Shown here: piece by piece, positions 38,522 through 47,862 of the stretch
Numbering within the stretch: the first letter of the stretch is position 1
Layout: every line of letters starts with the position of its first letter
From: Rhizobium sp. Root1334
Lineage (GTDB): Bacteria; Pseudomonadota; Alphaproteobacteria; Rhizobiales; Rhizobiaceae
Assembly (NCBI RefSeq): GCF_001426665.1
Contig: NZ_LMEY01000005.1
Span: 1-64,000, forward strand
Length of the DNA: 64,000 nt
Direction: 5' to 3'
Made by a program: the position numbers and the translations under genes
Notes under the pieces: generated by a model
Databases searched by the model: none
The model's input: only the letters and a program-made list of their open reading frames with translations
Told to the model about the DNA's origin: nothing

Positions 38522-40129
38522 TCAAACAAGCTCTGCGGCGCCCCGCCGCTCAAGCGTCAGAAGGTGACGTACGACGGGCCTGTCCGGTCCGACATGATAG
38601 GCGAGCACCTTGCCTTGAAGGTCTGCGTCAGCATTCGAAACTCGCTTGTGCTGCCGCATATGTTCGGCCCAAGATTCGACCATGAACCATTCGATGATCT
38701 TTTCGGGGTTAGCCGAGTCTTCGGTTACGCCCCAGCCATAGGCACCATCGCGACGGCGTTCGTGAGACAGGTCGTCAATTGCATGCAGGAATGCGTTGCG
38801 GTGCTGCTTCTCGACCCTATACTCGATGAGGATGAGCACCGGACCACGATCATTGACAACGGGTTTGGCAACAAGCGGCTCGGGCCAATGGTTAGATGGC
38901 ACCATGTCGGCGTCGCCCTCTGGAAGCTTGACGCGGTGCATGATCACACCTGCAAAGAACATCCCGGTACCTCCGATAAGCAAGGTAGACTGGATGCCAA
39001 CAGCTTCGCCCACGGCACCCCATCCAAGGCTGCCTGCCGTCATCGCACCGTTGAAGACCGTCAAATAGACGGCGAGACCACGACCGCGAACCCAGTTGGG
39101 CAGCACTGACTGGGCTGCGCCATTGAGCGTGGTGAGCGCAGTGATCCAGGCACCACCGAGGAATAGCAGAGCGATGATGGCGACGATCTTCGGTGGTGCG
39201 AGTGACAGGATCCCCATCACCACTGCCGTAGTCAGCGCCGCGCTAAGAAGCAGGCCATCTGAACTCAGGCGTTCCCGAAGCTTCGGCATGAGCAAGGCTC
39301 CGCCGATCGCGCCGGCGCCGACGGCACCAAGCAGAATACCGTAGAAGCTGGCATCGCCACCCAGCAGTTGACGTGCAACGAGCGGAAGGAGAGCCCAGAC
39401 TGCACTGGCAAAAGCGAAGAAGATCGCGGCTCGCAGAAGAACGACATGCAGCTGCCTGCTTGAACGGGTGTAGCGAAGCCCGGCGCGGAACGCACCGAAG
39501 AAGTTTTCTTGGAGTGCATCGTTGTTATCCTTGGCCCGCGGCCACCAAACCAGCGCAGCGATGACTAAAACATAGCTTGCAACGTCGACACCGTAGGTGA
39601 TCCCAGCTCCGAAGGCCGCGAGAAGCAGGCCACCAGCAGCAGGCCCAATCGAGCGGGCGATATTGATGCCGAGCGAGTTGAGTGCGACGGCGCTTTTGAC
39701 GTCCTCGCGCTTTACCAGTTCCGGCACGATCGCCTGCCAGGTCGGCCCCATCAGCGCGGCACCAATGCCGCCGAGGAAGGTCAGGCCGATCAGCGCACTG
39801 ACGGAAAGCATGCCCATCTGGGACAGAACCATCAGCGAGATGCTCACCGACGCAAGCAGGAGTTGAACCGCAATCAGGAACCTTCGGCGATCCAGGATGT
39901 CGGTCAGCACACCTGCAGGGATCGCAAGAAGGAAGATCGGGAGCGTGCCGGCCGCTTGAACCATGGCGACAGCTGCTGGCGATGCGGACAGATCCGTCAT
40001 CAACCAAGAGCTGGCAACGTCGCGCATGAAGCTTCCCGTATTGCCGACGACGGTTGCAATCCAGATGACCGCAAAGACGGGCTGTGCGAGTGGGGCAAAG
40101 GTGCCACCTGAGGATTTCATGGCGCTCAC
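38522..40129 (-). CDS. MFS exporter fused to a monooxygenase-like domain
   Basis: A 535-residue protein. Residues 1 to about 405 form a 12-helix transporter of the EntS-like MFS_3 type (AVIWIATVVGNTGSFMRDVA, MTDLSASPAAVAMVQAA). The last 110 residues are a soluble alpha+beta domain resembling antibiotic-biosynthesis monooxygenase (ABM)-type ferredoxin-like folds (LILIEYRVEKQHRNAFLHAI, EWFMVESWAEHMRQH). The ATG overlaps the DoxX stop by four bases (ATGA). It probably exports a small compound; the fused domain may bind or modify it. Confidence 0.88.
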   Translation of the reverse strand: MSAMKSSGGTFAPLAQPVFAVIWIATVVGNTGSFMRDVASSWLMTDLSASPAAVAMVQAAGTLPIFLLAIPAGVLTDILDRRRFLIAVQLLLASVSISLMVLSQMGMLSVSALIGLTFLGGIGAALMGPTWQAIVPELVKREDVKSAVALNSLGINIARSIGPAAGGLLLAAFGAGITYGVDVASYVLVIAALVWWPRAKDNNDALQENFFGAFRAGLRYTRSSRQLHVVLLRAAIFFAFASAVWALLPLVARQLLGGDASFYGILLGAVGAGAIGGALLMPKLRERLSSDGLLLSAALTTAVVMGILSLAPPKIVAIIALLFLGGAWITALTTLNGAAQSVLPNWVRGRGLAVYLTVFNGAMTAGSLGWGAVGEAVGIQSTLLIGGTGMFFAGVIMHRVKLPEGDADMVPSNHWPEPLVAKPVVNDRGPVLILIEYRVEKQHRNAFLHAIDDLSHERRRDGAYGWGVTEDSANPEKIIEWFMVESWAEHMRQHKRVSNADADLQGKVLAYHVGPDRPVVRHLLTLERRGAAELV

Positions 40130-40569
40130 TTCCTTGTTCCCTTCGTGAGGTCAACTGCCGCAACGAAGAGGAATGCACCAGCGAGACCGAGGTGCTCGAA
40201 GAAAGCGTTGGTCGCCATCATACGATCCATCCCGGGCCCCATTTCCCAGAAACGAAGCGCGATGAACGTGGCGAGAAGTGTGAAGCCAGCCAGAGCAAGG
40301 GCGCCTGCCCATCGCAAGAAGCCTAAGATCACCAATGCGGACGCCGACAGCTCGAACACGATCACCGCGACGGCAAAGAAAGCGGCGGGGTGGAAACTGA
40401 AGTGTTCCATCTCGGCAAGCGCGCCATTGAAATCTAGCATTTTGGTGACTGCACCCTGTATGTAGGCCGCGCAGAGAGCGAGCAGCGTGACTGTCCTTGT
40501 GATAGGCGAACCGATGATACGGGCCAGTGTGGTGCGGGCAGGGAAGTACGTGTCGGATTGGCAAATCAT
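40126..40569 (-). CDS. DoxX-family membrane protein
   Basis: A 147-residue protein with four hydrophobic helices and the DoxX-type layout (LALCAAYIQGAVTKMLDFNG, FFAVAVIVFELSASALVILG). The family occurs with redox and detoxification genes and is thought to link to respiratory or thiol redox state, but its biochemical role is poorly defined. Overlap with the MFS gene shows that the two are translated together. Confidence 0.88.
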   Translation of the reverse strand: MICQSDTYFPARTTLARIIGSPITRTVTLLALCAAYIQGAVTKMLDFNGALAEMEHFSFHPAAFFAVAVIVFELSASALVILGFLRWAGALALAGFTLLATFIALRFWEMGPGMDRMMATNAFFEHLGLAGAFLFVAAVDLTKGTRK

Positions 40570-40699
40570 ATCTGCTCCTTAATTGTCGCTGGACGGCCGT
40601 GTGTGATGAAGCGATACGGGCTGTTCACCGCCGTGCTTAAATTTGCAGGTATTTTGACGGCATCGCTTGGGCGAACAGTGCCGCCCAAACCTGTCCGGA

Positions 40700-42682
40700 T
40701 CAGACTGCCCAGCAAGAGCAGCCAAGAGCGCCGAAGAAACCCTTGAGATCGGCGATGGGCAGCTTAGAAGTCCAGGCTCCTGTATGGTCATGACCATGCA
40801 CGCCGCAATCGCTGGCGCAACCGCAGTTTGCGATTGCCGCGCGCCGTAGAGAACGCGCGCCAGCACCTTCGGGCTCACCCCATGCAGCATACCCGCCGAA
40901 CTTGCGCACTGGAGACCAGTCGGGCATCGCCGGAGGCACGTCGTTTTCGTCGAGCATTTTGAAGTCGCCCGCTCCATAGACGATCTTGCCGCCGACCATG
41001 GTGAGTTCCGAGGTCAGGAACGAGATCTCGTCCTCGGCGCAGGCAAAGAAATCCTTGTCGGGCACCACCAGATCAGCGAACTGACCTTTTTCGATACGGC
41101 CTTTTTTGCCCTCCTCGTTCGAAAACCAGGTAACCTTTTCCGTCCACATCCGAAGTGCTGTTTCGCGATCGAGGCAGTTGGCGCGCGGATAAAGCTGCAT
41201 GCCGCCAACAGTCTTGCCGGTCACCATCCACGAGAGTGAGACCCAGGGATTGTAGGAAGCAACTCGTGTTGCATCAGTACCGGCGGACACGTTCACGCCC
41301 TTGTCCAGCATCTTCCGGATCGGCGGGGTCGCCTCAGCGACGCCGTGGCCATAACGCTCGACAAAATATTCGCCCTGATAGGCCATGCGGTGCTGGGTAG
41401 CGATACCACCGCCGAGAGCCGCGATGCGATCTATAGAGCGATCCGAGATGGTTTCGGCATGGTCGAAGAACCAGTTCAGACCTTCGAGCGGAATGTCCTT
41501 GTTGACCTTCTCGAAGACGTCCAGCGCGCGCGTGATCGTCTCATCATAGGTCGCATGCATCCGCCATGGCCAACGGTTCTCCGCCAGCACACGCACCACT
41601 TCCTCGAGCTCGCCTTCCATCTCCGGAGCCATCTCAGGGCGCGGCTGGCGAAAGTCCTCAAAGTCGGCGGCGGAGAAAACGAGCATTTCACCTGCACCGT
41701 TGTGGCGAAAATAGTCGTTGCCTTGCTTGTATTTGACCGACGCCGTCCAGTTGATGAAGTCTTCTTTCTCTTCCTTCGGCTTCTGCGTGAACAGATTGTA
41801 GGCAAGACGGACCGTCATCTGGTTCTCGTCAGAAAGCTTTTGGATCACCTCGTAGTCGTCGGGATAATTCTGGGAGCCGCCGCCCGCATCGATGACGCCG
41901 GTGATACCCAGACGGTTCAGTTCGCGCATGAAGTGGCGGGTCGAGTTGACTTGGTAATCAAGCGGCAGCTTCGGCCCCTTGCCAAGCGTTGAGTAAAGAA
42001 TGCCGGCATTCGGCGTGGCCAGCAGCAGGCCTATCGGGTTGCCCTGGGCATCGCGGGTGATTTCACCACCCGGTGGGTTCGGCGTATCGCGCGTGTAGCC
42101 CACAGCGCGAAGTGCCGCACCGTTCAAAAGCGCGCGGTCGTAAAGGTGCAACAAAAATACCGGGGTATCGGGAGAAATAGCATTGATCTCCTCCAGCGTC
42201 GGCAGGCGCTTTTCTGCGAACTGGTGTTCGGTGAAACCGCCGACAACGCGCACCCATTGCGGCGCTGGTGTAATCGCCACCTGCCGCTTGAGCATGTCCA
42301 TCGCATCTAAAAGGGAGCGGACACCGTCCCAGCGCAGTTCCATGTTGTAGTTCAACCCCCCACGGACAACGTGGGTGTGGTTGTCGATCAGGCCGGGGAG
42401 GACGCGTTTGCCCTTAAGATCTATAATCTTCGTTTCTGGTCCAGCAAGTGCCATGATTTCGGCATCTGCGCCGACCTCAAGGAACAGACCATCCTGTATG
42501 GCGACCGCCGTCGCGTTCGGATTGGTGCGGTCAAGAGTTGTGAAGCGCCCGTTATGCAGGATCAGGTCTGGATGCATAGTGTCTACTCCGGTCTGTTTTG
42601 GATCGGCGGCAATTGCCGTTGAGAAAAGGTTCGAAAACGCGAGGCTCGATGCCCCTCCAAGGAAGGTTCGACGTGTTGTCAT
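40700..42682 (-). CDS. Tat-exported amidohydrolase (YtcJ-like)
   Basis: A 660-residue metal-dependent amidohydrolase. The N-terminus has a twin-arginine signal (TTRRTFLGGASSLAFSNL), so the folded enzyme should go to the periplasm. Metal motifs are DNHTHVVRGG near residue 100, the later FFDHAET His, and GTDATRVASYNPW. The tail after the barrel is rich in Cys and His (CGCASDCGVHGHDHTGAW and GCSCWAV), which might bind a further metal. Substrates of this branch are mostly unknown. It is on the same strand as the DoxX gene 130 bases further on. Confidence 0.88.
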   Translation of the reverse strand: MTTRRTFLGGASSLAFSNLFSTAIAADPKQTGVDTMHPDLILHNGRFTTLDRTNPNATAVAIQDGLFLEVGADAEIMALAGPETKIIDLKGKRVLPGLIDNHTHVVRGGLNYNMELRWDGVRSLLDAMDMLKRQVAITPAPQWVRVVGGFTEHQFAEKRLPTLEEINAISPDTPVFLLHLYDRALLNGAALRAVGYTRDTPNPPGGEITRDAQGNPIGLLLATPNAGILYSTLGKGPKLPLDYQVNSTRHFMRELNRLGITGVIDAGGGSQNYPDDYEVIQKLSDENQMTVRLAYNLFTQKPKEEKEDFINWTASVKYKQGNDYFRHNGAGEMLVFSAADFEDFRQPRPEMAPEMEGELEEVVRVLAENRWPWRMHATYDETITRALDVFEKVNKDIPLEGLNWFFDHAETISDRSIDRIAALGGGIATQHRMAYQGEYFVERYGHGVAEATPPIRKMLDKGVNVSAGTDATRVASYNPWVSLSWMVTGKTVGGMQLYPRANCLDRETALRMWTEKVTWFSNEEGKKGRIEKGQFADLVVPDKDFFACAEDEISFLTSELTMVGGKIVYGAGDFKMLDENDVPPAMPDWSPVRKFGGYAAWGEPEGAGARSLRRAAIANCGCASDCGVHGHDHTGAWTSKLPIADLKGFFGALGCSCWAV

Positions 42683-42856
42683 TGATTACGCTCCTGTGAT
42701 CAGCTTTGCGCGCGATGAGTGAGTCGGCTCTCGACAATTTCGCCTAGATGAAGCGAAAGGACGACAGAGACGGCCATAGCCCTGTAACGGCCCCACTATC
42801 TTGCTGTTGTCAAAGGATCTGAGCCGCGATAGTGGCAACGTGGCTTGAGAATGTGG

Positions 42857-43693
42857 TCAGGATTGAACGAAGGCCAGGAGATCGGTGTTCAGGACATCGG
42901 CGTTGACGGTTAGCATGCCGTGTGACAAACCTGGATAGGTCTTAAGCGTGCCGTTCTTTAGAAGTCTCGCAGACATAAATGCAGAATCGGCGATCGGCAC
43001 GATCTGATCGTCTTCACCATGGAGGACGAGGGTCGCAACCGTGATGGCCTTCAGGTCCTCGGTCTGGTTGGTTTCGGAAAACGCTTCGATTCCATCGTAA
43101 TGGGCCTTTGCACTGCCCATCATTCCTTGGCGCCACCAATTCTGGATCACGCCTTCTTGAACCTTGGCGCCGACGCGGTTGAAACCGTAGAACGGACCTG
43201 TCGGGACGTCGCGGAAGAACTGTGCCCGGTTGGCAGCTAGCGCAGCACGGAAGCCGTCGAACACTTCGATTGAAAGGCCTTCGGGATTGGCTTCTGTCTT
43301 CAGCATCAGTGGCGGCACTGCGGAAACGAGCACGGCCTTGGCAACACGCCCAGCCGGCTGACCGTGCTTTGCGACATAGCGGGCAACTTCGCCGCCACCC
43401 GTGGAGTGACCGATATGAACGGCATTATTTAGGTCGAGATGCTCAACGACGACGAAGGCGTCGGCAGCATAATGGTCCATGTCGTGACCGCCGGAAACCT
43501 GCGCGGAGCGCCCGTGGCCGCGGCGATCATGGGCAACGACGCGGTACCCGTTCGCAAGGAAGAACAGCATCTGGGCATCCCAGTCGTCGGACGAAAGCGG
43601 CCAGCCGTGATGGAACACGATCGGCTGCGCGTCCTTCGGACCCCAGTCCTTGTAGAAGATGTCGGTGCCGTCCTTGGTGGTTACATATGCCAT
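42857..43693 (-). CDS. Non-heme haloperoxidase-type alpha/beta hydrolase
   Basis: A 278-residue hydrolase of the cofactor-free chloroperoxidase/esterase family. Catalytic elements are HHGWPLSSDDW (oxyanion), Ser97 in GHSTGGGEV, Asp in GEDDQIVPI and His in GLSHGML. Such enzymes hydrolyse esters and can form peracids. ATG 43693 was chosen (MAYVTTKDGTDIFYKDWG) since AAGGAT precedes it and family members start there. It lies in the six-gene same-strand cluster between XapX and the amidohydrolase. Confidence 0.9.
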   Translation of the reverse strand: MAYVTTKDGTDIFYKDWGPKDAQPIVFHHGWPLSSDDWDAQMLFFLANGYRVVAHDRRGHGRSAQVSGGHDMDHYAADAFVVVEHLDLNNAVHIGHSTGGGEVARYVAKHGQPAGRVAKAVLVSAVPPLMLKTEANPEGLSIEVFDGFRAALAANRAQFFRDVPTGPFYGFNRVGAKVQEGVIQNWWRQGMMGSAKAHYDGIEAFSETNQTEDLKAITVATLVLHGEDDQIVPIADSAFMSARLLKNGTLKTYPGLSHGMLTVNADVLNTDLLAFVQS

Positions 43694-43833
43694 TGTCTTG
43701 GATCCTTCGATCGAACTAGTGGAGGAGGAGCCTTGGTCGCAAAGCCGACATCGGCGAAAATGGACTGGCAGCCGTCGCGGACGAGCTCCTAGACTAGCCT
43801 CGGCGGGTGAAAAAGTGTTGCTGTGCACTCATG

Positions 43834-44121
43834 TCACGCTCGCTTTCCACGTTGTCCTTCCGCGCGATAAGCGACGTCGAAGTGTTCACCACCCTTCGGC
43901 ATGTGGCCGAACATGTGCGGCTTGATCTGATGCAGCCATGAAATCGCCGCAGGCTCCTTGCTCCAGAGCGATTTTGCAAGCGGTATGATCTGCTCGCCGA
44001 CAAGGATGCCGAAAAGGCCGACCAGCGCGATGATAGGCGGAGCGGGAGAGCGCACATTCAATAAACTGTAGACGATGCCCACGAGCAGGCCTGCACCAAG
44101 AGACAAAAGGTGAATTTTCAC
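43834..44121 (-). CDS. XapX-domain membrane protein
   Basis: A protein of about 95 residues whose first half has two hydrophobic helices (LLSLGAGLLVGIVYSLLNVR, PPIIALVGLFGILVGEQII), the small XapX domain (formerly DUF1427). The second half is soluble and His-rich. GTG 44121 was chosen because GGAGG lies just upstream and the domain begins at KIHLL. The function is unknown; the domain often neighbours isochorismatase-like hydrolases, as here. Confidence 0.85.
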   Translation of the reverse strand: MKIHLLSLGAGLLVGIVYSLLNVRSPAPPIIALVGLFGILVGEQIIPLAKSLWSKEPAAISWLHQIKPHMFGHMPKGGEHFDVAYRAEGQRGKRA

Positions 44122-44187
44122 GGGATATCCTCCACGGGTTAAAGAGGACCACTCCGATGACATTATCGGAGTGATCTGATCGTGTCC

Positions 44188-44877
44188 TTATTTCGCGGGA
44201 TTCGGACCGATGCGCTTGCCGTGGGCGACGCGCTCTGGTGCACTGTGGACGTGAGTGTAGGCATAATCGATACCCATGCCGTAGGCGCCGGAATGTTCCT
44301 TGGCTAGCGACGTGACAGCGTCATAGGTCTCGCGATGTGCCCAGTCGCGCTGCCATTCGAGCAGCACCTGCTGCCAGGTGACCGGGATCACGCCTGCCTG
44401 TACCATACGGTCCATTGCGTACTTGTGCGCATCGGAGCTGGTGCCGCCCGACGCGTCGGCAACCATGTAGATCTCGTAGTCCGGAATGTCATGCATGGCT
44501 GACAAGGCGAAGGTCGTGTTGCATACTTCGGTCCAGAGACCCGATACGACGACCTTCTTGTGGCCCTTAGCCGCGTTCTTCGCCAGCGCGTCACGGACAT
44601 TCTGGTCGTCCCAAGAATTCATCGACGTGCGCTCGAGAATATCGTTTTGAGGAAAGACGGCGAGCAGTTCTGGGAACGTGTTTCCGGAAAAGCTGGCGGT
44701 TTCGACGGTAGTAATGGTGGTCGGGATATCGAAGATCTTGGCTGCTTTGGCGAGGCCGACGACGTTGTTTTTCAGCGTCTGGCGGTCAATCGACTGCACG
44801 CCGAACGCCATCTGGGGCTGCTGGTCGATAAAAATGAGCTGGCTGTTTGCCGGCGTTAGGACTTCGAGCTTAGACAT
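44188..44877 (-). CDS. Isochorismatase-family hydrolase (YcaC-like)
   Basis: A 229-residue cysteine hydrolase. The Asp of FIDQQPQMAFGV, a Lys in the central region and Cys119 in GLWTEVCN form the expected triad. YcaC-like members are octameric enzymes of unknown substrate that often respond to oxidative or electrophile stress. ATG 44877 follows AGAGG closely; an upstream in-frame start would add nine residues. It is the first gene of the minus-strand cluster that ends at 38522. Confidence 0.9.
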   Translation of the reverse strand: MSKLEVLTPANSQLIFIDQQPQMAFGVQSIDRQTLKNNVVGLAKAAKIFDIPTTITTVETASFSGNTFPELLAVFPQNDILERTSMNSWDDQNVRDALAKNAAKGHKKVVVSGLWTEVCNTTFALSAMHDIPDYEIYMVADASGGTSSDAHKYAMDRMVQAGVIPVTWQQVLLEWQRDWAHRETYDAVTSLAKEHSGAYGMGIDYAYTHVHSAPERVAHGKRIGPNPAK

Positions 44878-45431
44878 TATCAAATCCTCTTGGGTTGTTT
44901 GCAAAACTTCTGAACACGGGGTCCGAGCTTCTGTGTGCTTTCGGACACTAGCGAACGACGTGACCTAGTTGCATCGCGTTGAACGCAGGCTACCGTAACG
45001 GTGCCCTTTCGCTGAACACGTTTACGAGCCTTCCCGCTATCGAATTGCTGAGCCAGACATTTCCTACCCATCTGTTGGCACAAGATTTTTCAGCCTTCTT
45101 GAGCTGGGAGTAGTCCGGCGCCTCTGTAACTATGGCTTATCTGATGACTGTGCGACGCCAAGTTTGCTGGCATGGTGCCGATGTTGCGGTAACCCAACCT
45201 TTTGCCGGACATCCGGCAAAGTTCCTTATTCTGAAGCCGCCCAAGGCTCGCAACCAAGCAATCCCATGGAGGTTAACTTCCGGATCTCAGGTCTCCGTAC
45301 TAACGATAGGGACATTCGCCCGCTGTCGGGCCAGATCGCGGAAACGCGATGTCGATCGCGGAGGAAATTCCTGCTACAGAGCCATATCGACGGCAACAGC
45401 GAGCAATCAGACGATCCTGCGTTTCGGTCAG
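44878..45431. other. Intergenic region upstream of the hydrolase cluster
   Basis: No gene on either strand has coding features. This stretch separates the 3' end of a LacI gene from the first gene of the minus-strand cluster, so it should contain that cluster's promoter. I see no clear operator palindrome. Confidence 0.45.
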
Positions 45432-46469
45432 TCAGTCGACCGTCGACTGTCGCGACACTTTCGTTGGCACAATCAGTGTCTGCAGTTCTGAGACGGGCCT
45501 TCCCCTGATCGAACCAAGCAACGCCTTGGCCAGGCCTTTGCCCGTTTCCCGTATGTCCTCGTGAACCACATAGAACTCGTCGCCGAATATGGGAAGGTTT
45601 GCGAAGAGCTGCTTGGTGACGATATCGACGTCGCGACCGATGATGGAGCCGACATCCTTCAGGCCGGCCTGGATCGCAAGAATTGCGCCCCCTGTGCCGC
45701 TGACCCCGCCGGAACTGTTGACCAACCCGTCCGGCGCGGGACGTTGATGCATCAGGCTTCTAACGGCAAGCCTGATCTGTTCGATCGAGCTGTCGTTCGA
45801 GATGCCGTGGATCGGCACCTCCATCAACCCAAGCTCGGCCATCGCTGCATCGAAGCCCTGCCGAGTGTGGTCGTGAAAGCTTAGGCCTGCGGGCGGGGCG
45901 AGCAGCGATAGACGCTTGCGCCCCAGGCCGGCGAGACATTCGACCGATATCCGTGCAAAGGCGTTGTTGTCGAAGTCGAAGTAGGGATGGTCGACCCCCA
46001 TTTGCGTCCGGCCATGGGTTACGAAGGGCATGTCATGCTCGATCATGTACTTCACCCGCACGTCCTCGGGCTCGATTCGTGAAATGATTATCCCGTCCAC
46101 GGCCTCTGATTCCACCAGATGCTTAATTGGCGCGACCGGATCGCCGTGTTTCGAATAGGGCGTGACCATCAGATGATACGGTGTGCCTTCGATCCCTTCT
46201 GTGATCCCGCAGATCATCTGCGATACAAAGCTTCCGATCTGCTCGTCAGTATCGAGTACGAGGCTGACGACGTTCGTCTTTCCGGTCCGCAGTCGCAGAC
46301 CTGCCCGGCTGGGATAGTAGCAAAGCTTGCGCGCCATCTCATGAACGGACTTGCGCGTCGCGGCGGCTATTTTCTCATCGTCGTGAAGGGCACGCGAGAC
46401 GGTTGTGACGCCAAGGCCCAAGGCGATTGCGATGGTCTTCAGAGTCGGTTTCTTACTACGTGTTTCCAA
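45432..46469 (-). CDS. LacI-family regulator
   Basis: A 345-residue repressor: N-terminal helix-turn-helix (TLKTIAIALGLGVTTVSRAL) with hinge (RAGLRLRTGKTNVVSLVLD), then a sugar-binding-type sensor domain. It belongs to a different branch from the inositol repressor. Its target is not adjacent: upstream lies a 450-base gap with paired operator-like repeats, then two AraC genes. Confidence 0.9.
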   Translation of the reverse strand: METRSKKPTLKTIAIALGLGVTTVSRALHDDEKIAAATRKSVHEMARKLCYYPSRAGLRLRTGKTNVVSLVLDTDEQIGSFVSQMICGITEGIEGTPYHLMVTPYSKHGDPVAPIKHLVESEAVDGIIISRIEPEDVRVKYMIEHDMPFVTHGRTQMGVDHPYFDFDNNAFARISVECLAGLGRKRLSLLAPPAGLSFHDHTRQGFDAAMAELGLMEVPIHGISNDSSIEQIRLAVRSLMHQRPAPDGLVNSSGGVSGTGGAILAIQAGLKDVGSIIGRDVDIVTKQLFANLPIFGDEFYVVHEDIRETGKGLAKALLGSIRGRPVSELQTLIVPTKVSRQSTVD

Positions 46470-46669
46470 TCACTGCGCTCGTGTTTTGATCTGTTTCTTT
46501 TTGTTGCCCCGGCTCACCTTACTGCCTATTCCAATCGGGTCCACCTTCAAATCCAAAGCCTTATAAGGTTTCCACGGGGCTCGAAGCGTGACTGTCATGC
46601 CCGTGTTTAGGCGAAAAGCACTGCCTCAGGTAATCCAAGTCGGCCGATCATGCTCTTGACGCAACTAGA

Positions 46670-46704
46670 TTGCAACGATACAAATAATATTTGAAACGAT
46701 ACAA
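46670..46704. promoter_or_regulatory. Two tandem LacI-type operators
   Basis: TTGCAACGATACAA (46670-46683) and TTGAAACGATACAA (46691-46704) are imperfect palindromes with a central CG, in the same orientation. Their starts are 21 bases apart, about two helix turns, so two dimers could bind one face. They lie in the gap (46470-46920) between the LacI gene and the AraC pair; the rest of that gap holds no gene. Confidence 0.6.
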
Positions 46705-46920
46705 CTATCGAACCGTCATCCATCTACGGCACTTGCCCTGATGTTCGATGCAGTTTGAACGGGCTCTTTAACAGAGTCACCATCGAGCCACTTCCCTTAG
46801 GAAGAGGCCATGTGCGCAAAGGGCGCCGCCTGCCGCGTAGCTGGCTAGGATGAGGGCTTCGATGGATCAGTCTGCGGACTTGCGGCACGCAAGTGCCGCC
46901 ATCCGACAGGAGGGACAACG

Positions 46921-47862
46921 ATGAAACTGTCAGCATATCCGTCGTTCTCCAGTTGGTATCATGAGGGTCGACAGGCGTCCTTCGTGCGCGCGAGGAAGTC
47001 GCCGGGTGGGGTCCTTGATCTGCTTGAGGTTGCGCGACCCGCCGGGGACATGTCCCGCCCGGCTCTGCCGGACATCGTCCTGTATCAGGACATGCTCGGA
47101 GGCAGTCGTGTCAGCGGCGACCTCGGAGGGGGACACTTCGATGTCATTGGGAAAAAAGGCACGTTCTGTCTTGCTGCGCCGGACTTCGCGACATCGGCGG
47201 TTATGGAAGAGAGCCATCAGCTGCGCAGCTTGGCTTTCCCTAGGGCTCAGTGGCACGCCGTTCTTGAGGAAGCCTCTGACGGTACTTTCTCGTTCGATAC
47301 ATCCTGTCTCTACGGTCGTATGTTTGATTCTCCAGTCCTCCGATCGGCCGTTGGAAAGCTATGGTCCTTGTGTGATGACGAGGGAGGGCCGTCGCGACTA
47401 CTCGCGCGAGCCGCAGGCTGCGAGATTCTTGCTGAATTGAGCCGATTGGGCGGGGCGCCGTTCGCGCCTGCAAAGGGCGGCCTCGCCCCATGGGCAGAGC
47501 GGCGCTGCCTGGAACTGATGCGGGCGCGACTTTCCGAAGACATCAGTCTTGACGACTTGGCGGCTGAGGTGCAGCTCTCGCCATTTCATTTCGCCCGCAT
47601 GTTCAAGCAGAGCGTCGGCGTTCCACCAAGGCTCTACCTGACTCTGCTGAGACTAGAGAAAGCCTGCGACCTTCTCAAACACACGGACCTTCCGGTTACC
47701 GAGATCGCCTCCGAAGTTGGCTATTCGTCGAATCAGGTGCTCGCCCGGGTCTTCCTCAAGCACCGGCGCATGAACCCTACCGACTATCGTCGGGCCGTCC
47801 GCGATCCGGTGCGCCCATCGATCTCGCATCGCGCATTTTCGTCTCTTGAGGGACGTCGATGA
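46921..47862 (+). CDS. AraC-family regulator, first of a tandem pair
   Basis: A 313-residue protein with an N-terminal cupin-type sensor domain (SPGGVLDLLEVARPAGDMSR; a QLRSLAF segment) and a C-terminal double helix-turn-helix (SLDDLAAEVQLSPFHFARMF, then PVTEIASEVGYSSNQVLARV). ATG 46921 is preceded by AGGAGG. It overlaps the next gene by four bases (ATGA), and the two products are close paralogs along most of their length. Confidence 0.9.
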   Translation: MKLSAYPSFSSWYHEGRQASFVRARKSPGGVLDLLEVARPAGDMSRPALPDIVLYQDMLGGSRVSGDLGGGHFDVIGKKGTFCLAAPDFATSAVMEESHQLRSLAFPRAQWHAVLEEASDGTFSFDTSCLYGRMFDSPVLRSAVGKLWSLCDDEGGPSRLLARAAGCEILAELSRLGGAPFAPAKGGLAPWAERRCLELMRARLSEDISLDDLAAEVQLSPFHFARMFKQSVGVPPRLYLTLLRLEKACDLLKHTDLPVTEIASEVGYSSNQVLARVFLKHRRMNPTDYRRAVRDPVRPSISHRAFSSLEGRR

